Assembly: GCA_016928355.1 (NCBI GenBank)
Contig: JAFGKW010000056.1
Span: 18,792-82,791 of the forward strand
Reading direction: 5' to 3'
Source: Methanomicrobiaceae archaeon
GTDB lineage: Archaea; Halobacteriota; Methanomicrobia; Methanomicrobiales; Methanomicrobiaceae
Length of the DNA: 64,000 nucleotides
Shown here: one piece after another, positions 17,647-26,020 of the stretch
Layout: each line of letters opens with the position of its first letter
How positions within the stretch are numbered: position 1 is the stretch's first letter
Translations under genes and position numbers: made by a program
The notes under the pieces: model-generated
Databases searched by the model: none
Seen by the model: only the letters and a program-made list of their open reading frames with translations
What the model was told of the DNA's origin: nothing

Positions 17647-18259
17647 TCCAGGTGCGGACACGAAGGAAGGTTACCTCATCTCTTCTACCAGCAGGGGGCT
17701 TGCACGGATGGTTGTGGGAGACGAAACTCCTGAAGACAGGATACGCCAGCGCTGCGCAATTTCGGTTGGCGACTTCATAATGGCAGATCTTATGGCCTTT
17801 AATAATAATCCTGTAGAAGCCGGCCTGAAAGCCCTCTCGGCAGGAGCTCCGGTAATCACCGATATCAGAATGGTGCAGACAGGAATCAGGAAGAAAGAGC
17901 ATAAATCTGAGGTTCTCTGTGCACTTGATTACGAAATTGAAATATCTAAAGATAAAGAAATAACAAGAAGTTCTGCAGGTTTTATCGCATTAAAAGACAG
18001 GATTGAAGGTTCAATCATTGTGATCGGCAACGCTCCCTCTGCCCTCCTTGTTGTATGTGACCTGATCGATAAAGGGGTGAAGCCCGCACTCGTTATTGGA
18101 ACCCCGGTTGGCTTTGTCAACGCAAAGGAATCCAAGGATTTGCTCCGTACAAAGAATGTTGCGTCCATCTCCAATGTAGGGACACGGGGTGGAACACCCC
18201 CTGCAGTAGCCTCTATGAACGAGATAATCACGATGTATATCGAGAATCAGCGGAATTAA
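17624..18259 (+). CDS. cbiC: Cobalt-precorrin-8 methylmutase
   Basis: This 211-residue enzyme moves the methyl group from C11 to C12 to give cobyrinic acid. Typical blocks are RIRQRCAISVGDF (about residues 39-51), ITDIRMVQTGI, AIGNAPSALL-like VIGNAPSALLVV and the C-terminal SNVGTRGGTPPAVA. The ATG lies within cbiH, behind a GAGGGG element. The unusual feature is the 23-bp overlap, the longest in this operon, consistent with coupled translation. Confidence 0.95.
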   Translation: MTGNTYIDPGADTKEGYLISSTSRGLARMVVGDETPEDRIRQRCAISVGDFIMADLMAFNNNPVEAGLKALSAGAPVITDIRMVQTGIRKKEHKSEVLCALDYEIEISKDKEITRSSAGFIALKDRIEGSIIVIGNAPSALLVVCDLIDKGVKPALVIGTPVGFVNAKESKDLLRTKNVASISNVGTRGGTPPAVASMNEIITMYIENQRN

Positions 18260-19270
18260 ATGAAGATAGTAGATCCGGTAACAGACTTTGAATACCCGGA
18301 AGACTGGGTCAGCCTCTGTGATGATGAAGAAGCCCTGGAACTTGTTGTAAGTGGTCTTGCAATACTGACCTCTAAAGGAGAGATCCTTAGAAGAGGCTTT
18401 ACTACAGGAACTACTGCCGCTGCTGCATGCAAAGCAGCTGTATTATCATTAAAAAAACCGGTATCATCTGTAGAGATCAGGCTCTCATGCGGCCTGAGGT
18501 TTGAGGTTCGCGCTGAAGGAAAAGACGGCGGAGGTTCGGCCGCTAAATATTCCGGCGATTACCGCAATGACATAACTGCCGGCCTCCTGTTCTATGCAGA
18601 AGCATCTGAAAATGAAACAGGGATTGCTTTCTGTCCTGAGGAAGGTATCGGCCGTTTCGAAAGAGACACACCAAGGTACAGAAACGGCGATTTTGCGATA
18701 AGTCCTCCTGCAATGTATATGATACTTGGTGCAATTACTGAGGCAGCTGAAGAATTGAAACTGAAAGGAGTGACTGTAAGCCTCGGTATCCCGAAAGGAA
18801 GAGAGATCGGCGAAAAGACTCTCAATCCGAAGATTGGGGTTATTGGGGGAGTCTCCGTTCTTGGATCGACCGGACTTGTCGAACCATGGGACGATCATCT
18901 ATCGGAAGACGTATTTGAAAGGATAAAGAATTCAGAGAGACCCGTCCTTACAACTGGAAGGGTTGGCCTGAGGTTTTCAAGAATGCTCTTCCCTGACAGA
19001 GAGGTCATTCTGGTGGGCAAATTCATGGGAAGAGCAATAGAAGCAGCCGGAGGAGAGGCTGTTCTCTGCGGACTTCCGGCCCTTATCCTCAAGTTTATAA
19101 ATCCACAAATACTTGAAGGAACAGGATACCGGACTGTTGAAGAGCTGACAATGTCTGGAGAATGGATCTCAGTGCTTGAAAAAAGTCTTAAGGAATACAA
19201 AGAAAAAATGCCTAAAATGAGAGTGGTAATCATCGGGCGTGATGGCGAAATTATCGGAGATTCAGAATGA
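18260..19270 (+). CDS. cbiD: Cobalt-precorrin-5B C1-methyltransferase
   Basis: This 336-residue enzyme adds the C1 methyl group. The CbiD hallmark FTTGTTAAAACKAAVL occurs at about residues 46-61, after an archaeal-type N-terminal extension of some 40 residues. SPPAMYMILGAITEAAEE and GVIGGVSVLGSTGLVEPW are also family blocks. The ATG abuts the cbiC stop, and the end overlaps cbiE by 4 bp. Confidence 0.95.
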   Translation: MKIVDPVTDFEYPEDWVSLCDDEEALELVVSGLAILTSKGEILRRGFTTGTTAAAACKAAVLSLKKPVSSVEIRLSCGLRFEVRAEGKDGGGSAAKYSGDYRNDITAGLLFYAEASENETGIAFCPEEGIGRFERDTPRYRNGDFAISPPAMYMILGAITEAAEELKLKGVTVSLGIPKGREIGEKTLNPKIGVIGGVSVLGSTGLVEPWDDHLSEDVFERIKNSERPVLTTGRVGLRFSRMLFPDREVILVGKFMGRAIEAAGGEAVLCGLPALILKFINPQILEGTGYRTVEELTMSGEWISVLEKSLKEYKEKMPKMRVVIIGRDGEIIGDSE

Positions 19271-19848
19271 ATATCGTTGGTGTCGGGTGCGGGCCTGGAA
19301 TGCTCACGGAAGATGCAATCTCTGCGATTGAAAACGCAGATATAATCTACGGGTCCGAACGGGCTATAGAGCTTGCATCGGCTCATATCAGAAAGGACTG
19401 TGATGCAAGGATAATTACGGATTACAAGGCTCTCCGTACCCTTCCCGACAATGCAGTCATTCTTTCGACAGGAGACCCGATGCTCGCCGGTCTCGGATAC
19501 CTTGAAGGAGAGATTATCTCCGGTATTTCCTCATACCAGTATGCATGCGCAAAACTCAAAATCCCGATGATAAAAACAGCAATTGTCAACGCTCATGCAA
19601 AGGACCATGAAAAAGCCCTGGAAGATATCTCTTTTGAGATCTCAAGGGAGAAGATCGTCTTTGTCATTGCAGACCCGGAATTTGACATCCTAAGACTTGC
19701 AAAGAGCCTTCCTGCCGAATCACAGGACTGTAAAATAGCAGCCTGCGAACGACTCGGATACCCTGACGAAAGGATAGCCATCGGCGATTTAAACGAACCC
19801 CCGGTTGCCGAGTCAGGGTTGTTTGTTCTCTTTGTCGGGATGTTTTAG
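19267..19848 (+). CDS. cbiE: Cobalt-precorrin-7 C5-methyltransferase
   Basis: This 193-residue tetrapyrrole methylase has VGVGCGPGMLTEDAISAI at the N-terminus, ADIIYGSERAIE and LSTGDPMLAGLGYL, the CbiE pattern. It methylates C5, just before the CbiT step. It is the last gene of the operon and ends ahead of a T8 tract. The order of genes does not follow the order of reactions. No cbiJ (precorrin-6A reductase) is found in this operon. Confidence 0.93.
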   Translation: MNIVGVGCGPGMLTEDAISAIENADIIYGSERAIELASAHIRKDCDARIITDYKALRTLPDNAVILSTGDPMLAGLGYLEGEIISGISSYQYACAKLKIPMIKTAIVNAHAKDHEKALEDISFEISREKIVFVIADPEFDILRLAKSLPAESQDCKIAACERLGYPDERIAIGDLNEPPVAESGLFVLFVGMF

Positions 19849-19858
19849 GGTTTTTTTT
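19849..19858 (+). terminator. T8 tract ending the cobalamin operon
   Basis: GGG followed by eight T directly after the cbiE stop fits an archaeal U-tract terminator. The structured repeat starting at 19898 lies beyond it. Confidence 0.6.
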
Positions 19859-19897
19859 CGAATGCCCATTTTTCGATTTTGAGGCTTTTTATGGGCC

Positions 19898-20072
19898 TAA
19901 GTCGCCTTCGGGATGGACAAGCACCACTCCTGCTCCTTTTTCTTTGTTTTTTTATCTCAATCTCTAAAACTTCATTCTCCCCGACCGGGGCTATCCGGGA
20001 GGATAGCGTCCAGGCCGGGTTATCATCTTTACACCGGTTTGCCTGCAAACCGGTGTCCGGGTCGCCCCGTCA
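19898..20072 (+). repeat. GC-rich structured repeat, copy A
   Basis: This non-coding stretch between cbiE and cbiO matches 53762-53927 on the opposite strand. A 19-nt box (TAAGTCGCCTTCGGGATGG) at 19898-19916 is identical. It is followed by a similar ATGG-CA-AGCA-C--CTCC-GCTCC stretch and by a core at 19979-20072. In the core, CTATCC/GGATAG and ACCGGTTTGC/GCAAACCGGT form perfect hairpins. The second copy keeps both stems with paired base changes. It carries no convincing ORF. It may be a structured RNA or a small hairpin-bearing mobile repeat. Confidence 0.75.
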
Positions 20073-20120
20073 GGAGTTTACACCCACCATAGAGATCAAT
20101 TAGAGAAAAAAGAAAAAATA

Positions 20121-21299
20121 TCAAAACATTACCACAAAATCATCGTGAGAGACGACATTGACGAACTTTCCGCTTTCGTCCCTGAATTCGTCAACCCGGT
20201 CGGTTACTCTCTTCACCATACCACCGGTCGTAATTATCAGGGAGTTTCTGCCGGAGATAGCCTTCAGCAGGCATTTGTCGATCACACCGTATGTGAAGTT
20301 CAGGTCGACTCCGTCATTCTCAGCCCTTTTCTTGGCATAAGAGCCCATGGCACCAACGAAGTCGATCCGGTCGCCTTCCAGATATTTTTTCAGGGATTCA
20401 TCACCTAGACGATCGGCATCGATTAGGTAGATCGATCCACATTCCTCACAGCAGTTCACCCCGGGGTTTATCTTATTCTCGATCATATGAACAAAATCAA
20501 GAACCGATTTAGGGAGTTTTTCCGATTCGGGCATACCCATCTCAAAGAGCGAATCATAGAGCTCGAGAAGAACGGGCTTTGATAATTTTGCATCCCGCAG
20601 CACCTTCCCGTCGGAAAATGCTCCGGCCGGTCTGCTGCATGTGATGATCTTTCCATTGTTCATCAGGATGACCCGGTCGGCCCACGGATATGCAAGCTCT
20701 ACATCATGTGTAGATATTATCACGGTCTTTCCTTCCTGATTAAGCTCATCAAGAAGCTCCATGATACTCTCGGAACTTGCAGGATCAAGAGCGCTTGTCG
20801 GCTCGTCAAAGACAAGTACAGCAGGATTCATGGCAAGAATTCCTGCTATTGCGACTTTCTTCTTCTCGCCACCGGAGAGATGATGAGGAGGTCTGCGTTC
20901 AAACCCTGAAAGCCCGACATACATCAGGCCTTCCGAAACCGACCTACTGACCTCGTCCTCACTATAATCCAAATTGACAGGGCCAAAAGCAACATCCTGA
21001 AAGACCGTCGGAGCAATAATCTGGTGATCCGGATTCTGGAATACAAAACCAACCCTCTTCCGAAGTTCCCTCAGGGCATCGCGACTGTATGAAACGGGTT
21101 TTTCCCTGTATACAACACTTCCCTTATCAGGCTTCAGCATACCGTTAAACATCAGGAGGAGGGTCGATTTCCCTGCACCGTTCGATCCGACGAGCGCAAT
21201 CTTTTCACCCTCGTATATCTCCAGGTTTATCCCCTTAATGGCCTTCTGTCCACTGGGATAGCTGTATTCAATATTATTCAACCGGATTATCGGATTCAC
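20121..21299 (-). CDS. cbiO: Cobalt/nickel importer ATPase CbiO with an extra C-terminal domain
   Basis: Residues 1-270 are a complete ABC ATPase of energy-coupling-factor type: Walker A GSNGAGKS (about 38-45), Q-loop FVFQNPDHQ, signature LSGGEKKK, Walker B VLVFDEP and the H-loop STHD. The last 110 residues are not part of the ATPase. They start with a cysteine pair (NCCEECGSIY, then LIDADRLGDE) and include IDFVGAMGSYAKKRAE, LNFTYGVIDKCLLKAI and SLIITTGGM. I do not recognise this domain; metal sensing is a guess from the cysteines. Start is GTG, overlapping the cbiQ stop by 4 bp. Confidence 0.92.
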   Translation of the reverse strand: MNPIIRLNNIEYSYPSGQKAIKGINLEIYEGEKIALVGSNGAGKSTLLLMFNGMLKPDKGSVVYREKPVSYSRDALRELRKRVGFVFQNPDHQIIAPTVFQDVAFGPVNLDYSEDEVSRSVSEGLMYVGLSGFERRPPHHLSGGEKKKVAIAGILAMNPAVLVFDEPTSALDPASSESIMELLDELNQEGKTVIISTHDVELAYPWADRVILMNNGKIITCSRPAGAFSDGKVLRDAKLSKPVLLELYDSLFEMGMPESEKLPKSVLDFVHMIENKINPGVNCCEECGSIYLIDADRLGDESLKKYLEGDRIDFVGAMGSYAKKRAENDGVDLNFTYGVIDKCLLKAISGRNSLIITTGGMVKRVTDRVDEFRDESGKFVNVVSHDDFVVMF

Positions 21300-22099
21300 T
21301 GGATTATTCCTCCATAAAGATCAATATCCCCGGTAAAAAACATGACACCCAGGAAGACTATCAGGTATAGAACCGATAAGATCAGGGGAGAACCGAAAAC
21401 CGCTTTCTGTTCTCCAAGCATTGCAAATTTTCCGTTATAGCATCTCGCATCCATGGCACCGATCAGCCTCTCGCCTGATTCCCACGAATTGATGAAGAGC
21501 GCCCCGGACATCATCCCGAAGGATTCAATCGATCCCTTCTTCCTTCCGTATCCAAGCCGCATCAGCTGTGCGGTATAGATCATCTCAGCCTCCTCGATGA
21601 GGATGAAGATATACCTGTATACAATCATCGCAAGTTCGATTATGAAATCCGGAATCCTGCATTTTTTTGCCAGTGTAAACGTCTCTGTCGCAGGAGTCGT
21701 CAGGGAGATAAAAAACAGCGAACACATACCACCAAAGACGCGAGAGAATATCAAAACTCCCTCATTGATGCTGCCTTTCGTAACGGTCAGGGTCAAAAGC
21801 CCGAAGAGATCCAATGAAAATATTACATCGCCGCTATTCCTGATAAAGATTATAACAAGAACACTGAATATGGCAAATCCAAGAGGAATCAGCAGTAGTT
21901 TCAGGTAAAATCTCGGATTAATACCACCAAGAACAATAGTTATAAGACTTATCGACAGAGCTATTGCAAGTGGAGTCAGAAAACCGTCGGAAGATATGCA
22001 GATCAGTATACAGCCAAGACCAAGTATCAGTTTAACTGCAGGATTTACATCCCTTATTTTGCTCTCCTGCGCAATATCTTCCAGCAATTCGTAATACAT
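21296..22099 (-). CDS. cbiQ: Cobalt/nickel importer transmembrane protein CbiQ
   Basis: This 267-residue T-component has several hydrophobic helices (about residues 27-55, 65-85, 105-130 and a C-terminal one at 240-258). It also has two coupling motifs with conserved Ala-Arg-Gly-type character, of which MRLGYGRKKGSIES and MDARCYNGK are the likely counterparts. It links CbiO to the substrate-binding CbiMN. It lies between cbiN (22 bp upstream) and cbiO (4-bp overlap). Confidence 0.93.
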   Translation of the reverse strand: MYYELLEDIAQESKIRDVNPAVKLILGLGCILICISSDGFLTPLAIALSISLITIVLGGINPRFYLKLLLIPLGFAIFSVLVIIFIRNSGDVIFSLDLFGLLTLTVTKGSINEGVLIFSRVFGGMCSLFFISLTTPATETFTLAKKCRIPDFIIELAMIVYRYIFILIEEAEMIYTAQLMRLGYGRKKGSIESFGMMSGALFINSWESGERLIGAMDARCYNGKFAMLGEQKAVFGSPLILSVLYLIVFLGVMFFTGDIDLYGGIIQ

Positions 22100-22121
22100 C
22101 AGTTCACAGTTCTAAAAATAG

Positions 22122-22433
22122 TTAATTTGTATTCTTTTTAATTTTTCTCTCCGTGTACCAGGATCCAAATATCCATCCGATCAAAAGACCTCCTATTGTA
22201 GCCTGAAGTGCAAAGAGACAGGATTCAATTTCGCCTGATGGAGGAGTGAATGTATAATCAGAGTTGTCGATCCATGGCTCATAGCCGAGCTCTTCAACCA
22301 TCTCTGAACCTATACCGTCTGTTCCTCCCCAGCCTTCAACTCCGGAAGCCTGAACCATGGCGTCCGTATACAGGAATATCCCGATAAATATGATAATTGC
22401 GATTACAGTAATTATCTCGTACAGATATTTCAT
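22122..22433 (-). CDS. cbiN: Cobalt/nickel importer small subunit CbiN
   Basis: This 103-residue protein has an N-terminal membrane helix (residues 5-24), an extracytoplasmic loop with GVEGWGGTDGIGSEMVEELGY, and a second helix near residue 80 (LFALQATIGGLLIGWIFGSW). That is the standard CbiN layout. It assists metal loading of CbiM. The ATG overlaps the cbiM stop in an ATGA. Confidence 0.92.
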   Translation of the reverse strand: MKYLYEIITVIAIIIFIGIFLYTDAMVQASGVEGWGGTDGIGSEMVEELGYEPWIDNSDYTFTPPSGEIESCLFALQATIGGLLIGWIFGSWYTERKIKKNTN

Positions 22434-23128
22434 TCCTCAATTCCTCCTTTGACCTTCTCCATCTTTTCTTCTGTCATAACTTTCATCTTCAGCAGAAGTT
22501 CAGGTTTGAGCATAATTATATATTTGAATATCACGACAAATACAAGACCTTCAACTATAGCAAGCGGGATCTGCGTTATTGCAAAAACACCAAGGAAAGC
22601 TGCAAATGATGGTAGGAAGCCTCCGGCGGTTGCAGGGAATGCAAGTGCCAGTTCAAGTGCGGTTACGCAATACGTTACAAGGTCGCATAAAAATGCAGCA
22701 ATGAACACAATTGCAAAGAAATTTACATTCAGTTTATCAAGACCCTTATACGCGTAGTAACCAACGAAAGGACCGACTATTGCCATCGAGAACATATTGG
22801 CACCAAGTGTTGTAAGGCCACCATGTGCAAGAAAAAGCGACTGGAATAAAAGAACGATAAAACCAAGTACTGCAGTAATCCAAGGTCCGAATGTAATAGC
22901 CGATAATGCTGTTCCTGTCGGATGTGAGCAGCTCCCGGTAACAGACGGCAGTTTAAGGGCCGAAAGAACGAATATGAAACCCCCTGCGACTCCAAGAAGC
23001 GGAAGAACCTCACGGTTCTCATCCATAATTTTCTTCAGTTTGTAAAAACCATATATAAGGCACGGCAGTGCCAGAATCCACCATATCTGCCACCAGGGGC
23101 TGGGCAGAAAACCTTCCATAATATGCAT
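22430..23128 (-). CDS. cbiM: Cobalt/nickel importer substrate-binding membrane protein CbiM
   Basis: This 232-residue S-component begins MHIMEGFLP, with His2 placed for N-terminal metal coordination as in CbiM/NikM. The further metal-loop GSCSHPTGTAL occurs near residue 64. Six to seven hydrophobic segments follow. A strong ribosome-binding site (GGAGGT) lies 8 bases before the ATG. It heads cbiMNQO, which would supply cobalt for the convergent cobalamin operon. Nickel for coenzyme F430 is an alternative substrate that sequence alone cannot exclude. Confidence 0.94.
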   Translation of the reverse strand: MHIMEGFLPSPWWQIWWILALPCLIYGFYKLKKIMDENREVLPLLGVAGGFIFVLSALKLPSVTGSCSHPTGTALSAITFGPWITAVLGFIVLLFQSLFLAHGGLTTLGANMFSMAIVGPFVGYYAYKGLDKLNVNFFAIVFIAAFLCDLVTYCVTALELALAFPATAGGFLPSFAAFLGVFAITQIPLAIVEGLVFVVIFKYIIMLKPELLLKMKVMTEEKMEKVKGGIEE

Positions 23129-23298
23129 TTTTTATACCTCCACAAATTAAAATGACTAAACCCAAATGTTTTGGATTTAACAAAATAATTTTAGAGTTAT
23201 AACTATTTATTTTTAATTTTTTTATAAGTCGTCGAGTAACAGAAAAATTGCTTAAAAAAACGCAAAATAATAATACTTGCCGGCAATAACTGATCTTA

Positions 23299-24633
23299 AT
23301 GATTCCCGCAATAATTGTCGCAGGTACCCACAGCGGATGCGGAAAAACCACTATCTCAGGAGCCCTGATGGCTGCTCTTGTAAAAAGAGGACTCACCGTC
23401 CAGCCATTTAAAGTGGGACCGGATTTCATTGATCCAACCCACCATACAGCAATATGCGGGAGGTACTCAAGAAATCTAGACCCGTACATGATGGGGAAAG
23501 AAGGATTAATAGACACATTCTCAAGAGCCTGCAAAGGAGCTGACATTGCAGTTATTGAAGGTGTCATGGGCCTTTATGACGGACTTGACGGGGGAGATAC
23601 AGGAAGCACAGCTCATGTCTCAAAAATACTGGGGATACCCGTGGTACTTATTGCTGATGCAAAAGGAAGTTCAAGAAGCATCAACGCGGTTGTGAAGGGA
23701 TTTGAATCATTTGACAGGGAAGTCAATATTACCGGTGTTATATTCAACAGGATCGGAAGCGAAAGACACAGAAGGATGATCGAATGCTCTATTGTTAAAA
23801 AGGCATACGGATGGATACCGTACGAAAAAGATAAAACAGTTGAAAGCCGTCATCTTGGAATTCAGATGGCATACGAAACCAGCACAATCTCTGAATTCGC
23901 AGGAGTCCTGGAGGATAATTGTAATATTGATGCAATTCTGGATGATGCCGGGAGCAGTATCAATAACAAGGATTCAGTGTTAATAGAGAAAGTTAAAGAA
24001 AAAAAAATAAAAATTGGTATTGCTCATGATATGGCATTCAATTTCTATTATTCAGATAATCTGGATATATTAAGGAGATATGGTGCGGAACTGGTCTTTT
24101 TCAGCCCCATTGCCGACAGAATGCCCAAAGTGGATGCCCTTTATCTCGGCGGGGGTTATCCCGAACTTTTCGGAGAGCAGCTTGAAAGATCAAAATGCAG
24201 GGATGATATCAAAAGGGCTGCAGATTCCGGACTGCCTGTTTATGCAGAATGCGGTGGACTCACATACCTTACCGAAAGAATAGAGATCGACAATATAAAA
24301 TCTGAAATGTGCGGGCTTATTCCGGCAGAGACCATAAAGATGGACAGATTTCAGGCCCTGGGTTATATAGATGCCGAATGCACTGCAGGAGGGTGCATAA
24401 TACCGAGAAATACATGCTTCAGAGGGCATGAATTTCACTATACAAAACTCACAGGACTGGGAGATGTTAAATTTGCATTAAAACTGAGAAGAGGGAATGG
24501 AATTGAAAATGGAAAAGACGGGATCTATGTCAAAAATATATTAGCAGGATATACTCATGCCTATTTTACTGAAAATTTCGCAAAAGGTTTTATCGATAAT
24601 GTACTCCTTAAAAAAAGGGCTTCTACCATCTAA
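23299..24633 (+). CDS. cbiA: Cobyrinate a,c-diamide synthase (or Ni-sirohydrochlorin a,c-diamide synthase)
   Basis: This 444-residue amidotransferase has an ATP-binding domain (AGTHSGCGKTTISGAL, residues 8-23, then VGPDFIDPTHH and VIEGVMGLYDG). A glutaminase domain follows, with the nucleophile region YAECGGLTYL near residue 325 and the late histidine in GHEFHY near 378. It amidates the a and c carboxylates of cobyrinic acid. In methanogens a close paralogue, CfbB, does the same on Ni-sirohydrochlorin for F430, and the two cannot be separated by eye. It diverges from cbiM across 170 bp. Confidence 0.9.
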   Translation: MIPAIIVAGTHSGCGKTTISGALMAALVKRGLTVQPFKVGPDFIDPTHHTAICGRYSRNLDPYMMGKEGLIDTFSRACKGADIAVIEGVMGLYDGLDGGDTGSTAHVSKILGIPVVLIADAKGSSRSINAVVKGFESFDREVNITGVIFNRIGSERHRRMIECSIVKKAYGWIPYEKDKTVESRHLGIQMAYETSTISEFAGVLEDNCNIDAILDDAGSSINNKDSVLIEKVKEKKIKIGIAHDMAFNFYYSDNLDILRRYGAELVFFSPIADRMPKVDALYLGGGYPELFGEQLERSKCRDDIKRAADSGLPVYAECGGLTYLTERIEIDNIKSEMCGLIPAETIKMDRFQALGYIDAECTAGGCIIPRNTCFRGHEFHYTKLTGLGDVKFALKLRRGNGIENGKDGIYVKNILAGYTHAYFTENFAKGFIDNVLLKKRASTI

Positions 24634-24670
24634 TATATAAACCTGAAAAGGGCAAAATTAAGCAGGAAAT

Positions 24671-24856
24671 ATGATCTCGAAAAAGATCCTTGAAAACAGT
24701 GAGACATTCTCACTAATAATCCAACTGACGGATATTGCCACTGCAGCACATGAGCGGGGCGACTCTGAAACAAGGGACAAGGCACTTGAAGAGATAAAAG
24801 AGATCAGAAGGCAGCTCCTTGGCCAGAAAGTCGAAAGCACTCATGATAAAGAATGA
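24671..24856 (+). CDS. Small helical protein, 61 aa
   Basis: The reading frame is charged and heptad-like (ENSETFSLIIQLTDIATAAHERG... then LEEIKEIRRQLLGQK), which looks coding rather than random, and it lies 37 bp after cbiA on the same strand. No family is recognised. An antisense frame of similar size overlaps it, so confidence is moderate. The start ATG follows a weak CAGGAA element. Confidence 0.5.
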   Translation: MISKKILENSETFSLIIQLTDIATAAHERGDSETRDKALEEIKEIRRQLLGQKVESTHDKE

Positions 24857-24894
24857 AAATCATCCTTTTTAGAAAAAAATAATTGTATTTCTGA

Positions 24895-26016
24895 TTAAAG
24901 ATCGAAGCTCCCATAACTCCCACCGCCTCCGGGATGAAGCGTAATCTTTCCTTTTCTGAATTTAATTATCGCTTCAGCTATTCTTACATCCACATATGAT
25001 AGTTCCTCATATGGGAGATCGATTAAAATCGAAATCTCGTTACCCAGCGTATTGATAAATGACCAGTATAAATCCATACATTTCTTTGTACATGGTGATG
25101 ATGTGCCCAGAATCTTCTGGATTATCTCTCCAAGAGGGACTATATGACAATATGGAGGCCTCTCTTCAGACCGCAGACCCTCTTTACTGTGACCCAGGGT
25201 CCTGTCACGCACACCCATCTTGATGCTGCCCCCGTCATGAGGACACTTCCATGAGAAATTTTCCGCCTCTGATAATGAATACTGAGTATAGCACCGAGTA
25301 CATGCGGTCCGGTTATACTTCCCTTCTTCGGGGAAAAAACCCGCATTCAACAAAATCTTTCCTCCCACAACCGCTTCAAGGACAGACTTTACGCTCAGGT
25401 CCTTAATGTCAATCCTGTTGAACTCCCGCCCGAGTTTATGAAGTTGCGGGCTGTGGGCATCTGAATTTGAGAGGAAAGATATACCTGAAAGCTCCGGAAT
25501 ATTCTCTCCATATGAAGTATCCGCACTCAGACCCAGTTCAAGAAAGTCAACACGCTCATCTCCATAGCAGTCGTGGAGTGAATCAAACCTGCCATAAAGA
25601 CCGGTCCATGGAGTGAATGCATGGGCAGGACCGATATATGCTCCTGCATTATGAACTATCTCTGCAATCCCTTCGCCACTGAGATTTACATGAGGGCGGC
25701 CGTCCTTATCTATATTCTTACTGAAGGGCCTGAGTTGATCAGCAATAATCTCCGCCTGCTCAAAATTTTTCATTAGAATCAGGTGGTGAACCCTTCCTTC
25801 AGCCTGGACTTCAGCCGTTGGAATCACAGTTACATCCTGGTCTTCCCGAATATATTCAGTCCACATCTTCCTCCACACCGGGTGGAGTGCATCACCGGAA
25901 CCAAGGACTTCCAGTCCTTTTATCACGCAGGAATTCAGAAGATTTTCAGGAGTTGTATTTTTTGATGAAGCCATCGAGAAAAGAGAGTGAATATGTAAAT
26001 CCGCATTGCAGATCAT
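24895..26016 (-). CDS. Endonuclease Q (PHP-domain DNA repair nuclease)
   Basis: This 373-residue protein starts with the PHP metal motif ADLHIHSLFSMA (residues 5-16) and has further PHP motif histidines in IGPAHAFTPW and SNSDAHSPQLH. A zinc-finger-like CTRCYTQYSLSEAENFSWKC lies near residue 238. The C-terminal helix-hairpin-like region follows. EndoQ cleaves 5' of deaminated bases such as uracil and hypoxanthine. It lies 4 bp after a PAC2 gene at the end of the aIF2-alpha operon. Confidence 0.88.
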   Translation of the reverse strand: MICNADLHIHSLFSMASSKNTTPENLLNSCVIKGLEVLGSGDALHPVWRKMWTEYIREDQDVTVIPTAEVQAEGRVHHLILMKNFEQAEIIADQLRPFSKNIDKDGRPHVNLSGEGIAEIVHNAGAYIGPAHAFTPWTGLYGRFDSLHDCYGDERVDFLELGLSADTSYGENIPELSGISFLSNSDAHSPQLHKLGREFNRIDIKDLSVKSVLEAVVGGKILLNAGFFPEEGKYNRTACTRCYTQYSLSEAENFSWKCPHDGGSIKMGVRDRTLGHSKEGLRSEERPPYCHIVPLGEIIQKILGTSSPCTKKCMDLYWSFINTLGNEISILIDLPYEELSYVDVRIAEAIIKFRKGKITLHPGGGGSYGSFDL

Positions 26017-26020
26017 AATA

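Noticed and set aside
19860..20103. Plus-strand frame through repeat copy A and minus-strand frame 19845-20048
   Set aside because: They cross hairpins, show no conserved protein pattern, and differ in frame from copy B.
23160..23205. CCAAA-TGTTTTGG and GTTATAAC near-palindromes between cbiM and cbiA, possible metal-regulator site
   Set aside because: The first is imperfect and the second is a short AT-rich palindrome expected by chance. Without a known regulator motif I do not call an operator.
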